From Struthidea cinerea (lineage: Eukaryota > Chordata > Aves > Passeriformes > Corcoracidae), in contig VZTI01005559.1 of assembly GCA_013397865.1 (NCBI GenBank), forward strand, positions 2,607,781 to 2,671,780: a DNA stretch of 64,000 nucleotides, written 5' to 3'. Numbering within the stretch: the stretch's first letter is position 1; every line of letters begins with the position of its first letter. Positions 49,080-61,436 of the stretch are shown here, one piece after another. The position numbers and the translations under genes were made by a program. The notes under the pieces were generated by a model. That model made no database searches, was not told where the DNA came from, and saw only the letters and a program-made list of their open reading frames with translations.

Positions 49080-52000
49080 CCACCCAAAACTGCAGTTAGA
49101 TTTTGCCAGACTGGAATACAACCAGGACATGAACGGTCTGACCACTGCTCTTTGAGAAGGTACTTGCAAATGACCATAAATGATGAGTAGCCTGGGTTTT
49201 TGTCTGATCAGAATTTTGAAAGTGTTTTGATACCTGAATGTCAGCCTCCTATTAAAGATATTATTACATTTCTGAGGAAAGAAAATGGTACAGTTATGCC
49301 AAGTAGCAGGAAAAGAAATGTCTATTTTGTAAGAGCTAGGCTAAAACTGGTCACTAGCTTGCATCAACACTGTAAACAGGGGTCCAGGAGAAAGCCAAAA
49401 CACTAAAATAAAATGCCAGGGTTCATACAAAAGAAGGCAGTTGTCTCTTTAAATGGGAAACGAGAATTGTGGTAAATCAATACATATTTCTAACATTTTG
49501 AAAGTTATTCTGTTCAACTTTTGGACTGCAGGAGGTGGGATAAATCTTTATTCTCCCCTGAAATGGCTGATAGTTCCTTTTGCAAAGAGCAGGACAAAAG
49601 GCTGCACTTTATTTTAATCATCCTTCTGACTCTAGCTGGTACTGAAAGGCACCTGATTGGCAGCCTGCAAGAGTGAAATCTTCCACTTACCCACAAAAAA
49701 GCTACAGCTGTGATAGTGGGAAGGCAAGCTACTCACCACCAGGAGAGGACTGTGGGGGAAAATGCTTAGACCAAGTGAAAAAGGTGCTGTTCATAATACA
49801 TTTGAACCATTCAATTGCACTGAATATTATACTGGGGAGCTGTGATGTTGGCATCTGGCCATTGTGTCAAGGATCCTCTCCATTTCACCTCTATTTATGT
49901 AGCTCAATGAAAAATCCACCAGGCAGGAACCACTTCCAGTTACTAATGACCAAGGTTGTGTTTGAATGAGTGGCTGGCAGTGGAAAGTATTAGCACTCCC
50001 TAAATCCAGTCTTTTTTTGTTAAGGACCCTCTTAAACCTGTAATCTCTTGTGTTGTTGAAGGTTTGGTTTCTTTTCTGAAAAAATCCCCTTCAGTTTTAA
50101 TATGACTATTTTTAGCAAATATCTATAGTGAGGGAAGAAATATCTCAGTGAGGCCCAGCAGTTTCAGGTGAACAGAAGATACCAGCAGTTCAGCGTCTAG
50201 ACAGCATCAATATCCTGGCAAGCATTCCCCACCTACTGGACCAGTATGGCCTGAAACGTGTGGTTTCAAATCCAATGGCCACTTGTCTCTGGCAAGTTTG
50301 TTCTGCACTCTGTCTCCAGCCAGGTCCCCTAATCCCTTCCCTTGCCTTGGTACTGATGATTTTCTGTACCTGGAGTGAATCAGATGACAGGGTTAGGGTT
50401 AAAAAAAAAAAATAAAAAAAAATAAAATTAGTTTTCAAGAGGTTTTTTCTCTAAACCAGTGTCCTGAAGGGGTCAAGTGAGCCCCCGTTCCATCAGGAAG
50501 GAGGGGAGGCGAAAAGGTAGCTGTCACACACCTTTCTCATCTGGACAGTCCGTGGTGATGGCCACATGAGTCTCAGTCAAAGGCTGCAATTAGGGTTTGG
50601 GAGAGGGTTAGGATTAAAAAAGTCACAAAGCCTGGAGCTCCAGGGACACTGGAAGTGCAAAAGGCATGCCAAGGGGAGCACAGCACTGCCCCAACATTGC
50701 TCCTTTACACCTCTTGCATCTTGACTACCCACGGTGGCAGAGCAAAGGAGAGAAACCTCCCTTAAAGAATGGTATCGTCAGAAGTTGGTTGAGCTACCTC
50801 AGATTGTGACCAGGAAAATGCCTTCAAACCCCCTTGTTTCCTAACCTACTCTCACTCAGCATTCTTCTGACGTAGGTGTTGGGAAATACATACACAGATG
50901 AAATTAACTGAATTAACAGATTTGTTGCTAATAGATTAATTGTTACTGGCTTGTGAATTAAAACCTCCATGGAAACACAGTATAAGTTGTCCTTGGAGTC
51001 CTTTCAGAAGGGAAAGTTGGTTCTTGGACTCTGAAAGCTTGTGAAACTGCCCTAAGGAAATTTCTGTTTGACAAGTTTAGGTCTAATGGCTCTGCACAAG
51101 AAGTTAGCAGAGCTCTTTCTTTGTTTCTCTGAGTAAAGTGAGAGTGTCAAGTATGTGACCAGGTAAGAGGAATGGAAAGCACCATGCCAACAAAAGGCAA
51201 TAAGTCTGTATCTGACAAAAAAGTCCCTTGCATTTGCCATTGAAAATAGGGTTTAATACTCACTGATAGCAACACAAATATCCCAGGATGGCAGAGGATA
51301 TACCTGGAAGGGATACAACCAAATTAGGCAGAATAACTTTAAGCCACATACAATAATCTGAGGTGGAAGGAATGTGAAATACAGCAGAAGTCTTGTGTGG
51401 AGATGGGAAGGAGGTGTTAAATGTATGTCCTTTATATACATGAAAGTCCTGGATAGAGGTGTTGCGTGGAATCAAACCTCTTGTACAATGTGCCCTCTGG
51501 TACACTGGGCCTCTGGTCACTTATCTTCCCCCTAAAATTTACGTTCCAGCGATCCTGTGATCTTTAGTGCCCTCATCCCATCCCAAACCAGCCCATTCAC
51601 AAGTCCTTGTCCTTCCCATGCTACAGCTCAGATCAGCTCAGTACCTTGGTACAGACAACCATTTTTATTTTCTGGTTGAACTGATTTTCCTCCAACTTAG
51701 TGAGTCAAATCTGCAAACCGAGGAGTCCAGCGGCTGCCAGAAGTACCCATGAGAGGCTGCTGGGGATTGTGACTTTTCTCCTTTAGTGAAAGGGATACCC
51801 TGGATACATGGCAGTGCTGGTGTTACGTGCCTGCAGCTGCTGCCATGACACAGAGTGCTTTTGTGAGTTTAAACTAAGGGATTAGACAAAGACTCAGTTA
51901 ACCTAGAGTGCAGCACTGTTTTGTTAGAATTAAAACCTTTCTGTATTTTTCACCAGATCTTTATACTTTGTTTAAAAACACATTGCTCAGATATTTCATT

Positions 52001-53709
52001 TTAGCCTCGATATGTGTCTGTCAGCTTTTTTTTTCCTCCTGCCTGTATTTCCCCTGCTTGTAAATACAGAACACAGTGCTATTTAATCCTTCTTCAGTTC
52101 TACATTTCCAAGCGATTGCTGGTCAGGCTGGGGCCTACACTGACCCCTTCTCCTACTGAGGCCACAGAGTTCTGTGACCACCCTAAGCCACGAGCTGGCC
52201 AAGTGCTGCTTCCTCCCGCTTAAGAGATCAGCCTTGCACAGCACCAACCTCTGCACAGCCTGACTCTTCCTTCCAGCTGTTGCTTGACGGAGCCTCCTCC
52301 CTCTGCCTGCACCACTCAGGCAGGGCAGAACCACACTTAAACCCTTGTAGGATGAGGTGGAAACTGCATGAAGGTGGTGAGACTCTCCAACATTCCCTAG
52401 AACTGGACTTCCATGTTTCTAGTTGATATTTTTACAGAAAATATTTTTCATTGATTCAAAGCTAGGGGAGTTTAGACACTTGTTTTATTAACCCCTATTT
52501 TCATGGCTTAGAAGCGTGGGGAGCCTAGAGCAAAGACTTGGAAATGGTGTGGCCCTCACTGTGGAGTCATTCTTCCTTTCTGAGCACACCCAAGAGCTCT
52601 CTACCTGTTTTGCTGTTTTCACTGGAAAAGCATTTGTAAAACAAAAGGGGACCCATAAGAAACAGGGAACTAAAGGCAGAGTATATAGGGCACAGCCAAA
52701 GCCAGAGAGAGTGACTGGACCAACAGTGCCATCAGGGATTTAAGGATTTTGATCTCATGTTGAACTGAGAAGGTTGCTCTCAGTTTACTGACAGAGGAGA
52801 CAGCATGAGAACAACTCTGTGTGTGCTGATGGATGCTTATTTGGCTGTGCATCAATGCTGATTTACTCTAGCTGAGAATCTACACAACTATTCCTCTATG
52901 CAGAGAGGAAACTAGAGCTTGCAACAACTCTCTCTGATTAGCTCTGGAGAGATGAGTACTATTTGTTCCCCCTCCTTTCTGTAAAAAACCCCTATCTTCC
53001 TTGCCCAGATCTCTCAAACATCCTCCTGTGTAATGCTTGAGCGATCCTGTTATGTGATGACGGACATATCCAGCATATCAGGGAGGATGGGGAAGGGGCT
53101 GCAGTGGGAAGCAGCAGCTGTGGAGGCTGGTGTATGTCCTGTGGCAGTGTGGTACTGCAGGGCCTCTCTCACCCAGGCACCATGGATCAGAGGACACCCA
53201 GGACATCCAGCTCCATCTGGCCCAGGAGGGCTTTGGGGAAGGAAATAGCCAGAGCATTACGTCCTACACACAAGGTATGGGATACCTGGCCTGCCACAAG
53301 AAAGAGTGAGGCAACTTGAGTTTCACATTTTAATCACCAGCCTCTATTGCTGTACCTCACCCCACCACTGCTTGCAAAATACAAAGCTGCCAGGCTTCCT
53401 TTATCCCTGGATGTTTTCTGTATCCTTGAGGAATATCTAAAATATGTGGGCTTCCCCCAGCCCTGTGGGTGAGTACTCTTTCCCATGGATGTCTCCTCCT
53501 TAAATACCACAGAAAAACACAGACATGAAGAGAAACAGATCTATAGTAGTTTACCATGGGAGCCAGCCCAAGAGGTAAATAATAGGAGAGAGGACAGGTC
53601 CCCATGGGCCCTGAAGAGCTGCTTGGCTCAAACTGCTGTGACATCTCAGTGCTGTGTACCCCAGCAGATGCTTCTATCCCTGAGCAGCACAGAGGGATGG
53701 ATGGCCATT
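49078..53709. other. Intergenic, no gene recognised
   Basis: It contains the telomere-like motif and A-rich run near 50.4 kb and a second TTAGG-type cluster at 50591-50615. Nothing coding is recognised. Confidence 0.55.
50401..50427. repeat. A-rich low-complexity run
   Basis: Runs of A interrupted by single T residues directly follow a two-unit telomere-like motif (GGGTTAGGGTTA, 50390-50401). Confidence 0.9.
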
Positions 53710-54310
53710 TATTCTGGTTTGAAAGTGAACCAGCAGGAGAAATGAACCCCGCTCAATTACCTTAAGAGAGATTTCAGGTCAGAGTTACAATTTACTAGAG
53801 AGATTACAATAAATGCAACAATACAGAGGCTTAAACCCACAAAGTCAGAGTACAACCTGGCACTATTTTTGTCAGGATGGTGGCCGCAGTCCTACCAAAC
53901 GGTGGTTGCAGTCCTGTTGAAAGCAATGGTCCTGTGGAAATTCTGGTCTTCTGATTCCATTGAGAGGTAGTGTCCCAGGTCTCTAAATACCAAGATTATA
54001 TATGCGCAGGTTCAGGTGGGGAATGCTCCGTGCCTCCTCCAGGGCAGGGAGTTTTACAATGGAATGATGTAATCCTGTGAGTCATGGGGTACTTTGGGAG
54101 TCCTTCATGGTCTAAGTCCTTGCAGCTGTCTATTCTGCTGGTGCCGTTGAGTCCATCATGGCCCATTAGAAGAGATGATCCCCACAGGGTGGGTGTAACT
54201 GTGCTGGTGCTTCCCCCGGAGGGAGTTATCACAGCTGAGTCATTTGTGAAGGAAAAGAAACATTACCCTGCCTTGCAGAGTTTGTCTCTTTTTCCTTATC
54301 TCATTTAACA
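53710..54310 (-). mobile_element. Solo LTR of an avian endogenous retrovirus
   Basis: Read on the minus strand the element begins TGTTAAATGAG. It has a TATATAA box near 53998-54004, then a stretch about CTGACTTTGTGGGTTTAAGCC and TGTATTGTTGCATTTATTG, and ends with TGGTTCACTTTCAAACCAG. This end matches my memory of the 3' ends of songbird ERV LTRs. No gag, pol or env remnant and no second LTR lie beside it, so it appears to be a recombination-derived solo LTR. The terminal CA seems mutated, and I see no matching target-site duplication at the edges I chose, so they may be off by some bases. Confidence 0.65.
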
Positions 54311-55736
54311 CCCAGTTTTTAGCCTGAGGTGTCAGGTGTGCACTGGGCAGCTCCTGCAAACCACCATCACTAACAGTTCATCAGAAATGACCTAGAGGAG
54401 AGTAGAATGCACAGTTTGGTTACACCCCTATGGCGCTAAACCGGCCCTCTACTGCTGTAACCAGGACATCATTGAAAGAGAGAAGAGGGGAAAATTGAGT
54501 GCAGGTTTTTAGGACGAAACCCTTTCCCAGATTTCCTGATCTTTATGCTTTAGTGCGAGCCTGTGTCAGTTTTCCTTTGCTGCCCGCAGAGGCAGCCCCC
54601 GTTGTCTTTCACAGCCCAGCTCTGCTGCATGCCGTGGGTTTGGCATGGCCACGGGGAGCTGGCTCAAACCCCGGGCTGTGAAGAAACACAGCCGGTGTCT
54701 GAACACAGAGGCTTTGCCTTCAACAAGCATGGCGTTATCCAAGGGCAGAAGTGAATCTGAGGGGTATCGTCTGTGCTTTCAGTGCGTTGGTCACCTGGAA
54801 CCACAGAGAGTCCACAGCACATCTCCCACTCCAGGGTGTGTCTGGGCATTGAGGGGCTTGGCTTCTGTAGCCACCATAGGGATAGGAATGCAAACACAGC
54901 CTGTTTTATTGCAAGTGAGACTGAGAGCTCATAGTATTAATACCGGCAGTCTAATGGGCAAAAAATGTGAGCCAGCATTTGGGACTTCACCCCCTCCCCA
55001 TTCCTGTTTGGGCCAGCTCAGACAAAGACATACTGCTCAGCTGACTGAGCTTAACCCTCTGCATGCCCATCTGCATAGACTCTGGGTCTGCTTTACATCA
55101 CTTTGTTGCATTCGGTTCCTTAATGAGCTGTGATGAATTAGTGTGGCTTTACTGTCACCAGAGAACACATTCATGTTTTATTTTGGCTGTTCCAATTAAC
55201 TCTTTCTCTCTCTCCCCTCAGTTTTTCTCCTGGAGCGTTCCACACTCCAGGTTTTCCTCCCACTTCTTCTTCGCTGAGTGGTGCCCTGGCTCTGACACCC
55301 CATTTGCTGAATTTAAGCATCCACAACGAAGACTGCGGCGAAAACCAGCTGTGCCCCTGCTCAGCCATTCCCACCTCTGCCCTCTGTTCCTTCCTCACAC
55401 AACCCTTGCTGCATCCCATGCCTCCTGCTGGCCTCTCACCCCAACACAGCTAGATCATCTGGAAAATGTTTTGACAAGCACTAAATGGAACTACTTGCAA
55501 ACTGGGTCAGAATCAACAAATAATTTTGGCTGGGGAAAAAAAAGTTGCGAAGAGAAGGAGGAATTTTGAAAATGCCATGCAATGTCACTTAGACATGTGT
55601 AAAATGAGATATTCCATTTTGGAAAAGCCTAAATCACATCAAAGATTTTCAGACTGACTTCAGACTTTCAAACAGCATTGCAATTACTGGATTTCAAAAC
55701 AGTGGGTTTTGATAGTTGACTAGCAATTTTGTATTT

Positions 55737-55754
55737 AAAAAAAAAAAAAAAAAA
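55737..55754. repeat. 18-nt poly(A) run
   Basis: A plain homopolymer of A in AT-rich intergenic DNA, with no associated retrocopy signs. Confidence 0.9.
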
Positions 55755-58700
55755 GATTTGCAGAAGATTCACAAGACAGTGGCGAAATGTTTTCTCTTGG
55801 CCTGAGCAAAAAGGCCTCAGCATGACCTGAACCACCTTTTCTTTCAAGTTTTCACTTTTTTATTTTGAGAAAAATGTATGCAAAACTTTCTACTTCAGTT
55901 CGACCCAAACAATCCCCTCTACCTCTCCAGTATTCATCCCAGTGAAAAGACACACTAAGAAGGATCCTCTTTCACTCAGTCCAAACCAGGGCCTCGACAT
56001 TTTGTACGGCTTCTTTCATCTTAGGCAACAGGAGCAGCTCCCCGAGACAGATTGGCTTTGCTGGGCTAAGAGTAGCCTTTGAAAATCCACCCACTAGGCA
56101 CACCTAGAGTTTAAATAGAATGTGAGAAGATTTGAAGTTAATGTAATGCACTTTTAATGCAGCCAAGCCTAGAGGTAACAGCTTTCAGCATGATGCCTCA
56201 CTCAGAGAATGAAGCGGGCGACCCACTCCATTGAAGTTTGAAATTAAAATGGAAATGAACTTCCCCACTCATCCATCATGACACCCTCACCTTAAAAGAG
56301 CTGAGGTCATCAAGAAAAAAGATGGGATGTATTTTTTAATTCTGTTTCCATGATGCTGTGAGTTAATTTTCATGGAAATTTTGAGAAATCACTTGGGAGA
56401 GAGCCCAGAAAAAGAAAGCAAAGAAGGATGGATTTTAAGTGGTTTATAGGAATTTGAAAGAGAAGACCGTGACTAATTTCTGAAGTGAGGTGCTGTGGAT
56501 GCTGAAAAGCTTTGGTAGAGAAATCTTTCAGCTTTTCTGCAGCATTCTGTGAGAACCTTGCAGTTCTCACAGAAGCTATGAAAAACACTGCTATGAGTTC
56601 TTGTAAACTAACTCTTTATCTTGCACCTGGGTTTGTTATGCAAGATTGTTATGGTTCTAGCTTTCTGATATTTTGGAATAAGTGTCTTAGAGCTTGACCA
56701 ATCCCCTCAAGGGGTGGATGGCCGAGCACCCAATTGTCTTATGCCATTCAACACACTCTTTGTGAACCCTGTTATAAAGATGAATTAATTAATTAATAAA
56801 GGTCAGAACTGCTTCCCTTCTGAACTTAGACGTGACATTCCTTGCCATCAGTGTCGCTCACAGTGACAAGGTGCCACTTCTTTCAGCCAGGAACAATCCT
56901 AGCAGCCTCCTGGCATTCCCAGGGGTCAGGTTTCCAACCAGGAGCTGCTGTGCAGGCCGTGTGCCTGACCTGGCTCAACCAAGGGCATCTTTGCTCAAAG
57001 CAAGGGTGACAAAGGGCAGCCAGCAGCACCCAGAGACACAGCCATACCCCGGGTGCTGCGTCCCCAGCCGGTGCCTGCCCACCCCAGGGCTTGCAGGCTG
57101 TCACTGCTCTGTTCTGCCACAGCAGTGACTTGTGCTATCCCATCTGCATCCCCTTCTGCACGTCAGGGATTGCAGTGTGGGCCCATCTTCACCACACAAA
57201 GGTGTCAGCTGAAAATGTGACTTCAAAGGCTGGTAATGCCCCCCCACTAAGCCACGAGTCTGACTGCAGGGTCTGAATCTGGCTGAGAGCTGAAATGCGC
57301 AATCCTGTCCACCATTTGTGGCATTTTTTTTCCTCCAGCATCTCTTTGGTGTCTCTCATCACTGCAGCTTGCTAATTAGCATGCTTACTGTGGGTTGCTT
57401 GCTTCTTTTGAAATGTGCTAAGACATACAGTTCTGGAAAAAGCACACTGATAAACTTGAAACACCTGTAATTATCTGCAGTAATAGAACTTGGGTCCAAT
57501 GGCAGCGAGCCACGCTACCCTACTGTATCACATCCTCTGCCTATGAGCAGGCAGATGTCCCCTACCTCCCAAAGCACCTTCCTCACAACCAAGTAGCACT
57601 TGGCCCTCCACAGCAAGGAGTGCTCATCACAACCAGGCAGTAGCGCCATTTCCACACCCCGCTCAGAAGTGTGTCTGTTGCTTCAGGGGACGATTGAGTA
57701 CAGCTGCCAAAAAATCACCAGGGAATCTTTAAACTCCACAATTAAGATAATTTCACTGCCTTCCTTGTCATTTCCTTGCTAGATCGAAATCCTGTAGGAC
57801 TTAGTCAGGACAACCCACCCCATCTTTCTCGCCTGGCCCACACTGCTGAAATCAAACTGAATGCTGTGAAACCTGAATCACTTATGTCTCCTTAATCAAA
57901 CTTCAGGGCACAGGCAGTATGACACAGAAAACCACTGCTGGAGGAAACAAATATTTCGTTTTAACCAGAACCAGCCTCCCTGCCTGATAGGGAGGACACC
58001 AGTTCGCAGGTTCTTCCACTTTCTTCCAACCTACGCATCAGCCCCTGCATCCTCGCTCATATCACACAGCAGCTGCACGATCTGAATCACACAGGCAGGG
58101 TTTATTCATTGTCACATGGCTGGAGAAAACCCACACTCATCACTTGACATATCTGCAGCTTAACCCAGGACAAGGGAGAGACCGACAATTTAGGCAGCAG
58201 TTGGAAGCTCCCTCTCTGGAAGCTCTGGTGGGACATGGGGACCTGATGAAGATGCTCAGGCCTCCAGGAAGCTCTGTACTAATGAGTGCACCAGCCACGT
58301 CAGCACAAAATTGAGCATCCTGGAAAATGCTTTATCTGAAACACAGGAGAGTAACAGGACAGTTGCACCCAACGAGCAAAACATTTTCTGCCCCTCATCT
58401 GAGATGGGCAGCAACACTATCCGATCAGTCTAGAAAAAAGAGCTCCATCTCTACCTTAAAAGGGTAACCAGCCTGCCTGCTCACTCCTGGAGGTGTACCT
58501 GTAAACTCTCTCTGCTCCTTTAGCTGGATCCATCTGCAGTGCTTAGTGGGGCTAGGCTCTCGGGCTGATTCTTGTCACCTGTGCCATTCCTCTTCACTAA
58601 TTTAAAAATACTGGTATGCTCCACTACTCTTTGCTAGGTGCAGCTTTCTGTGAGCCCATGGAGTGGTTCCAGCACAGTGATGAATTGCACAGCTCAGGCC

Positions 58701-59854
58701 ACGCATCACAGCGTGGTGAAAGTGCAAGATGGAGGAGAAGATGAGGCAGGAGTTCTACACTTGGCATTTGCAGCATTTGCCCACCCATGAAACACAGTGA
58801 TCTGGAAAGGGATGGTGACATTCCTTCATCATCCCTGAGCTAATGTTTGGGCCTCTGGGCTTGCCTTGCTCACATCTGAATCACCCCATGATGGTTGCAG
58901 CATTCCTCTTCCTGCTCTGTGCCAGGTTCTCGCCTGGGCTTTGGAGCAAGCGAAGACCTTGCCCCGTGTGGGCACACACCAGTGACCACCTATGACACCT
59001 CTGCACATCCTCGCTGATGCCAGTGCAGCCTTTGTCTCACAGGTGCATGACCATGAAGCCGGCAGAGTGCTTCCATCAGAGGGTGGCACAGTCTCTCTGC
59101 TGACCAGGGCCAGCCACCATGTCAGAGGGAGGACAGGTGACAGTGAGGGATGGAGGCAGGAAGGGATGCTCCTCACTGCATGGATTAGGACAGGAGGCTG
59201 GGAGAGTGGTCGGCCACACTGTACCTCCCTGACTTGAGTCTGAAGCCATGTGGCAGCAGATACTCTGCGTGATCTGGGAGACCCTCACCTCAAACGGGCA
59301 AGACTGGCCAAAGTGGTGGTTGGAGGTGCTTGGCCCTGCAGCCCTTGGAGCTGGGGTTGAGCCACAAACCCAGGCTGGGACCTCCTGCCTCTCTTCAACA
59401 GCCCTCTGCCACTGCCCTTGGTCCTGCTGGACACCAGTCCAAACCTCAGCTCTGGGTCTTTGACCACAGTGTAATATCCACCCTTGCAGCAAAGACATTT
59501 TGGAACATGCATGTTTAAGCACCTGGCTAAACCCGTCATGACAAAGGACCAAATCACATCACCCATGCTCTTAATATAATTTAATATATATGGTGTGCAT
59601 ACAGTCAATGGTCCAAACTCACTCAGATTCACCAAAATAAACAGAAACAGCTGGCATTTGACAGCTGTTTCTGCAGACGGCATAACTAAATTTTCTTATC
59701 CTTTAATGTTTGTCTTTAATAGAGAAACATGATTTAATTGCACCTGTATTTGCAAGGCAGGTTAAATTCATTTTATAAAATAAGCAGTGTAAAATTCCTT
59801 TACCTAAATTATGTGTAGATTGCTTTTGATTCTTTATCTGTTTCTACTCAATTA

Positions 59855-59990
59855 CTTGTTGTCTTCTTCTTCTCCCCTCTCAGATTATCTTAAAACATAA
59901 TTTTTCCTTTGTTCACCATACTTCTCCCTCCCTTCTTCTCTTCCTTCCTCTCTTCCTCACTCATTTTTTTGTTTCTTTCTTTCTTTAGTT
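59855..59990. repeat. Pyrimidine-rich low-complexity tract
   Basis: A CT-rich stretch with TTCTTCTT, CCTTCCTC and TTTCTTTCTTTC runs, interrupted by an AT-rich patch. It is a simple-sequence-like region without a gene. Confidence 0.8.
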
Positions 59991-61220
59991 CATTGAGACT
60001 AAAAAAAATGTGGATTTATACATTGTTTTTCATCTGGCTCTCCTAAGGAAAGAAGACATGAGACAATGCAGTCTGGCCGTCAGTCTCCCTAGTTTCTACG
60101 GTGAAAGCCTCAAACATAACAAATTCTTACAAGTTGCATGAAAACTAATGACCAAGTGAAGATACTCAAGCTAGGAATGTGCTGAGGGGAAGGCCACAGC
60201 ATAAATTTACCAGTTATTTTTCCTGTTCGCTATGCAGTCAAGCCAAACTGCAAGTGGGTATCAGCCACATGATCACAGTCTGTGTTGTTCGGGCTCTTGA
60301 GTGGATATAGAGACAGGGGCAGTGGGTACAGATTTACAGGAACTCACATTTCATTCTTTCTGCTGTTCACTGCACAACTTGCTTTCTAAACTTCCTAGAA
60401 GACATTTTATTACAGTAAAAATAAACAAAACCTCTGCTACATCTGGTTTATGGGGGGGGTGGGGGAAAGCTGACACTGAGAAAAGGAAAACATAGGAATG
60501 AGAGAACATAGAGAAAAAGATTTTGGGACTAAATGCTGCCTCAGAGTTGAGAACAAAGAAACCATTCCCTGCTGTTTCGTTCCTGTTTTGTCCAAAGAAA
60601 GAGGGTTTCATGTACCTTCACTGTAAATAAAGCAGGGCTAAAATAAGAAAATACAGGGCTCCATTATTAGCTTTTTTTCTCCTAAATGAAACAGTCCTCA
60701 GGACGTTTAAAACTGGCTAAAAATGCAAGTCAAAAAGGGATAATAGCTTTGTGAAGTGATCCAAAATGATCCTGACATTGCACAGGCCTGGTGTGTGTGC
60801 ATTATCTTAACACTCCACTGGTGTTTATTTTATATGTGTTGTCAAGTCAGAGCTCTGACAAGGCTCGAGCTGAGTTTCCATTCCCCTGGAAACACTTAAC
60901 CCTCCCAAGACTAACAGACCTGTTCAAATGAGCAGAGATCAGCCTGAACTTCCTACCATTCTCCTGACCTTTCCCCATGCCCACTGTCTCCCCCACCCTA
61001 CACTACTCCTTCTAAGCAATCCTGTTCTCCAGTGGCATCCAAATTGCAGTACTGATGGCTCCAGAACACTAAACTGGGGCCCTGGAAATTCCCAGTTGTA
61101 CTTTGAACTGTGCAATGTTAGTGGCTGAGAAACCTTGAGTTTATTGTTTTTCCCTTCTGGTTTTCAATTTCCATGTTGGTCTTTTTTGTTATTTTTGTCT
61201 CTTTTAACCTAAAAAGTCTG

Positions 61221-61436
61221 CTTTCTTTTCTCTTTTCTTTTCTTTTCTTTTCTTTTCTTTTCTTTTCTTTTCTTTTCTTTTCTTTTCTTTTCTTTTCTTT
61301 TCTTTTCTTTTCTTTTCTTTTCTTTTCTTTTCTTTTCTTTTCTTTTCTTTTCTTTTCTTTTCTTTTCTTTTCTTTTCTTTTCTTTTCTTTTCTTTTCTTT
61401 TCTTTTCTTTTCTTTTCTTTTTCTCCTTTTTCTTTT
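61221..61436. repeat. (CTTTT)n pentanucleotide array
   Basis: A nearly perfect array of about 39 TTTTC units runs from about 61230 to 61422, with imperfect edges. One strand is pure pyrimidine. Open frames through it are artefacts of a unit repeat that lacks stop codons. Arrays of this length are prone to length variation and to collapse during assembly. Confidence 0.98.

Larger units (their letters stand above)
54311..61220. other. Intergenic, no gene recognised
   Basis: Two moderately GC-rich patches (about 54540-54800 and 56890-57260) contain scattered CpGs but have no convincing exon or promoter structure. A TTAATTAATTAA patch is at about 56784, an enhancer-like segment at about 57350-57500, a G-run at 60451-60466, and a 14-bp perfect palindrome at 60846-60859. 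Confidence 0.55.

Noticed and set aside
48846..49190. 114-codon frame with a poly-lysine stretch
   Set aside because: The lysine run is the translated 46-nt A-run, and the rest resembles no protein.
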